Origin: JANMZR01 sp031383555
GTDB lineage: Bacteria; Bacteroidota; Bacteroidia; Cytophagales; Spirosomataceae
Direction: 5' to 3'
Assembly (NCBI GenBank): GCA_031383555.1
Contig: JANMZR010000090.1
Span: 1-16,204, forward strand
DNA length: 16,204 bases
A program made the position numbers and the translations under genes. This document shows positions 14,920 to 16,204 of the stretch, one piece after another (positions within the stretch are counted from its first letter, which is position 1; each line of letters starts with the position of its first letter). The notes beneath the pieces are model-generated. The model had not been told where the DNA came from. It did not search any database and worked only from the letters and a program-made list of their open reading frames with translations.

Positions 14920-15984
14920 ATGAAAACTACCTATCTCTTCATAATTTGCCTTTTTAATTTTTCATGTAAACAGGAACTAGGCCTTGATTTTAAAAAGGAA
15001 TTAAATACCAAAAAAATAGAAATTGATAATTTGGCAAGACCAACACCGCCACCAACAGTAGTAAGTTACCTCACTGGCGATGCCGCTGATGTTAATACAA
15101 CTACACATCTAGGTGGTTTGCTATTAATGGGTGGAAGTACAGATGTAGATGCCGCTATAGCATGGCAATTAAACAGAAGCGGTGGTGGCGACATAGTTGT
15201 AATAAGGGCCTCAGGTGCAGATGGTTACAATACATATATGTACAATATGGTGCCTGTAAATTCGGTGGAATCTATTATTATTGACAGTCGAGAAAAGGCG
15301 AATTTACCTGAAGTGGCTCAAAAAATAAGAAATGCTGAAGCACTTTTTATTGCTGGTGGCGACCAATGGAATTATGTGAATTATTGGAAAAACTCTCTTG
15401 TTGAAGACGCAATAAACTATTTGTCAAATACTAAAAATGTAACTATAGGTGGCACTTCGGCAGGTTTAGCAATACTAGGCAACGCCTATTATTCGGCAGC
15501 AAATGGTACGGTTACCTCAGCAAAAGCATTGGCCAACCCCTATTTAAGCACTGTAACTATTGGTGCAAACGACTTTTTATCAACACCTTATATGCAAAAT
15601 ATTATTACAGATTCGCATTATACACAACGTGATAGACAGGGCAGGCATATTACTTTTATGGCACGATTAATGAAAGATTATGGATTTTCTAATATAAAAG
15701 GAATTGGAATTGATGAAGAAACTGCCGTTTGTATTGACCAGAGTGGAAATGGAAAAGTTTTTGGCTTAAATTCCGCCTATTTTTTGAACAATAATGCGGG
15801 CTCTGCTGAAACTTGTGTCTCAAAAAAAGCATTAAATTGGGTGCAAAATAACCAAGCCATTAAAGCCAATAAAATAACAGGTAGTGTAACAGGAAATGGA
15901 GTTCTTAACATTTCAAATTGGACTTTCAGTGGAGGAACATCCTACTATTATTACGTAAACAATGGAGTTTTGGTTACTAATTAA
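14920..15984 (+). CDS. Cyanophycinase-like lipoprotein (peptidase S51 family)
   Basis: A 354-residue protein with a lipoprotein signal: a hydrophobic N-terminus with FNFSC at 12-16, so Cys16 is the likely lipidated residue. After a Pro-rich linker (41-45) the S51/cyanophycinase fold is clear: GGLLLMGGSTD at 65-75, FIAGGDQWNY at 143-152, IGGTSAGLAI at 176-185 (nucleophile Ser180), DSHYTQRDRQGRH at 231-243 and GIGIDEETAV at 261-270. These are the core motifs of cyanophycinases, which release beta-Asp-Arg dipeptides. No cyanophycin synthetase is in the window, and exported lipoprotein forms probably act on external cyanophycin or other beta-aspartyl peptides. The C-terminus (about 305-354) is Asn/Gly/Tyr-rich and unassigned. 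Its coding sequence from codon 305 to about 343 is repeated in inverted orientation at the window end. Confidence 0.88.
   Translation: MKTTYLFIICLFNFSCKQELGLDFKKELNTKKIEIDNLARPTPPPTVVSYLTGDAADVNTTTHLGGLLLMGGSTDVDAAIAWQLNRSGGGDIVVIRASGADGYNTYMYNMVPVNSVESIIIDSREKANLPEVAQKIRNAEALFIAGGDQWNYVNYWKNSLVEDAINYLSNTKNVTIGGTSAGLAILGNAYYSAANGTVTSAKALANPYLSTVTIGANDFLSTPYMQNIITDSHYTQRDRQGRHITFMARLMKDYGFSNIKGIGIDEETAVCIDQSGNGKVFGLNSAYFLNNNAGSAETCVSKKALNWVQNNQAIKANKITGSVTGNGVLNISNWTFSGGTSYYYYVNNGVLVTN
15832..15950 (+). repeat. Left arm of a 119-bp perfect inverted repeat
   Basis: Every base of 15832-15950 matches the reverse complement of 16086-16204. The arm lies inside the S51 gene (codons 305 to 343 plus two bases). 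Identity stops sharply at 15950/15951. The true length may exceed 119 bp because the partner arm is cut by the window end. Confidence 0.97.
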
Positions 15985-16066
15985 GCTTATTTTAATAAAG
16001 TTTCGGACTCAACTCACCGCCTCACGATATGCTTTTAACCCTATCCAATAAAATATAAGAGCCAAA

Positions 16067-16204
16067 CTACTCCCAACTAGAGCTGTAATAGTAGGATGTT
16101 CCTCCACTGAAAGTCCAATTTGAAATGTTAAGAACTCCATTTCCTGTTACACTACCTGTTATTTTATTGGCTTTAATGGCTTGGTTATTTTGCACCCAAT
16201 TTAA
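16067..16204 (-). CDS. 3' end of an inverted second copy of the S51 gene, or artefact
   Basis: On the minus strand an open frame enters the window at 16204 in the same frame as the S51 gene and encodes the same residues from LNWVQ through GGTSYYY. It then diverges to SSSWE and a stop at 16067-16069, so it lacks the YVNNGVLVTN ending of the plus-strand gene. If real, it is the tail of a paralogous gene placed tail to tail. A fold-back chimera in sequencing or assembly would give the same picture. Confidence 0.4.
   Translation of the reverse strand, partial: LNWVQNNQAIKANKITGSVTGNGVLNISNWTFSGGTSYYYSSSWE
16086..16204 (-). repeat. Right arm of the 119-bp perfect inverted repeat
   Basis: This is the reverse complement of 15832-15950 without a mismatch, running to the last base of the window. 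The arms are separated by 135 bp (15951-16085) that hold the end of the S51 gene and about 100 bp of unrecognised sequence. Confidence 0.97.

Noticed and set aside
1..15984. The amide-ligase cluster and the cyanophycinase-like gene as one cyanophycin-like polymer synthesis and degradation system
   Set aside because: The loci are about 10 kb apart with unrelated genes between them, the ligases do not look like cyanophycin synthetase, and the peptidase is exported.

Overview
The window is AT-rich (roughly one third G+C by eye) and carries eleven complete protein genes, one certain partial gene at the left edge and one doubtful partial gene at the right edge. Several things point to a member of the Bacteroidota: families such as DUF1460 amidases, SLC45/GPH-type sugar MFS carriers and secreted GH13 enzymes; promoter-like boxes of the form TTG-N(20-21)-TAnnTTTG; weak Shine-Dalgarno sequences; and signal peptides ending in Ala-Gln or Ser-Gln. 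A cytophagal (Spirosomaceae-like) host is my guess, with low confidence. No rRNA, tRNA, CRISPR array, transposase or integrase was seen.

Left block (1-5421). A peptide- or amide-forming cluster lies mostly on the minus strand. Read in its own direction it runs esterase, ATP-grasp ligase, GCS2-type carboxylate-amine ligase, and then a class I glutamine amidotransferase-like gene with its own promoter that runs off the window. A second PF00756-type esterase is divergent from the first. It meets, tail to tail with 2 bp between stops, a PatB/MalY-type PLP C-S lyase. Two ATP-dependent ligases, a GATase, two esterases and a C-S lyase together suggest synthesis and processing of an unidentified small peptide or amide, possibly a low-molecular-weight thiol.

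Middle block (5519-8118). A secreted subtilase with an unusually long insert between catalytic Asp and His converges on a TetR regulator across a bidirectional hairpin terminator. Upstream of the regulator is a 306-bp gene-free stretch holding a perfect operator-like palindrome, a longer inverted repeat and a promoter-like box.

Right block (8119-16204). An SLC45/GPH-like sugar MFS carrier is followed in the same operon by a DUF1460 muropeptide amidase. Next come a GC-rich REP-like hairpin, a small four-helix membrane protein and two divergent secreted GH13 enzymes: an alpha-amylase-like enzyme on minus and a cyclomaltodextrinase-like enzyme on plus. A lipoprotein of the cyanophycinase (S51) family follows. 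The MFS plus two exported GH13 proteins fit periplasmic maltodextrin breakdown and uptake, but the MFS-DUF1460 pairing also fits recovery of cell-wall sugar.

The last 119 bases of the window are a perfect inverted copy of the 3' part of the cyanophycinase-like gene. This could be a tail-to-tail duplicate, an invertible C-terminus cassette or a fold-back sequencing/assembly artefact. The window edge prevents a decision.
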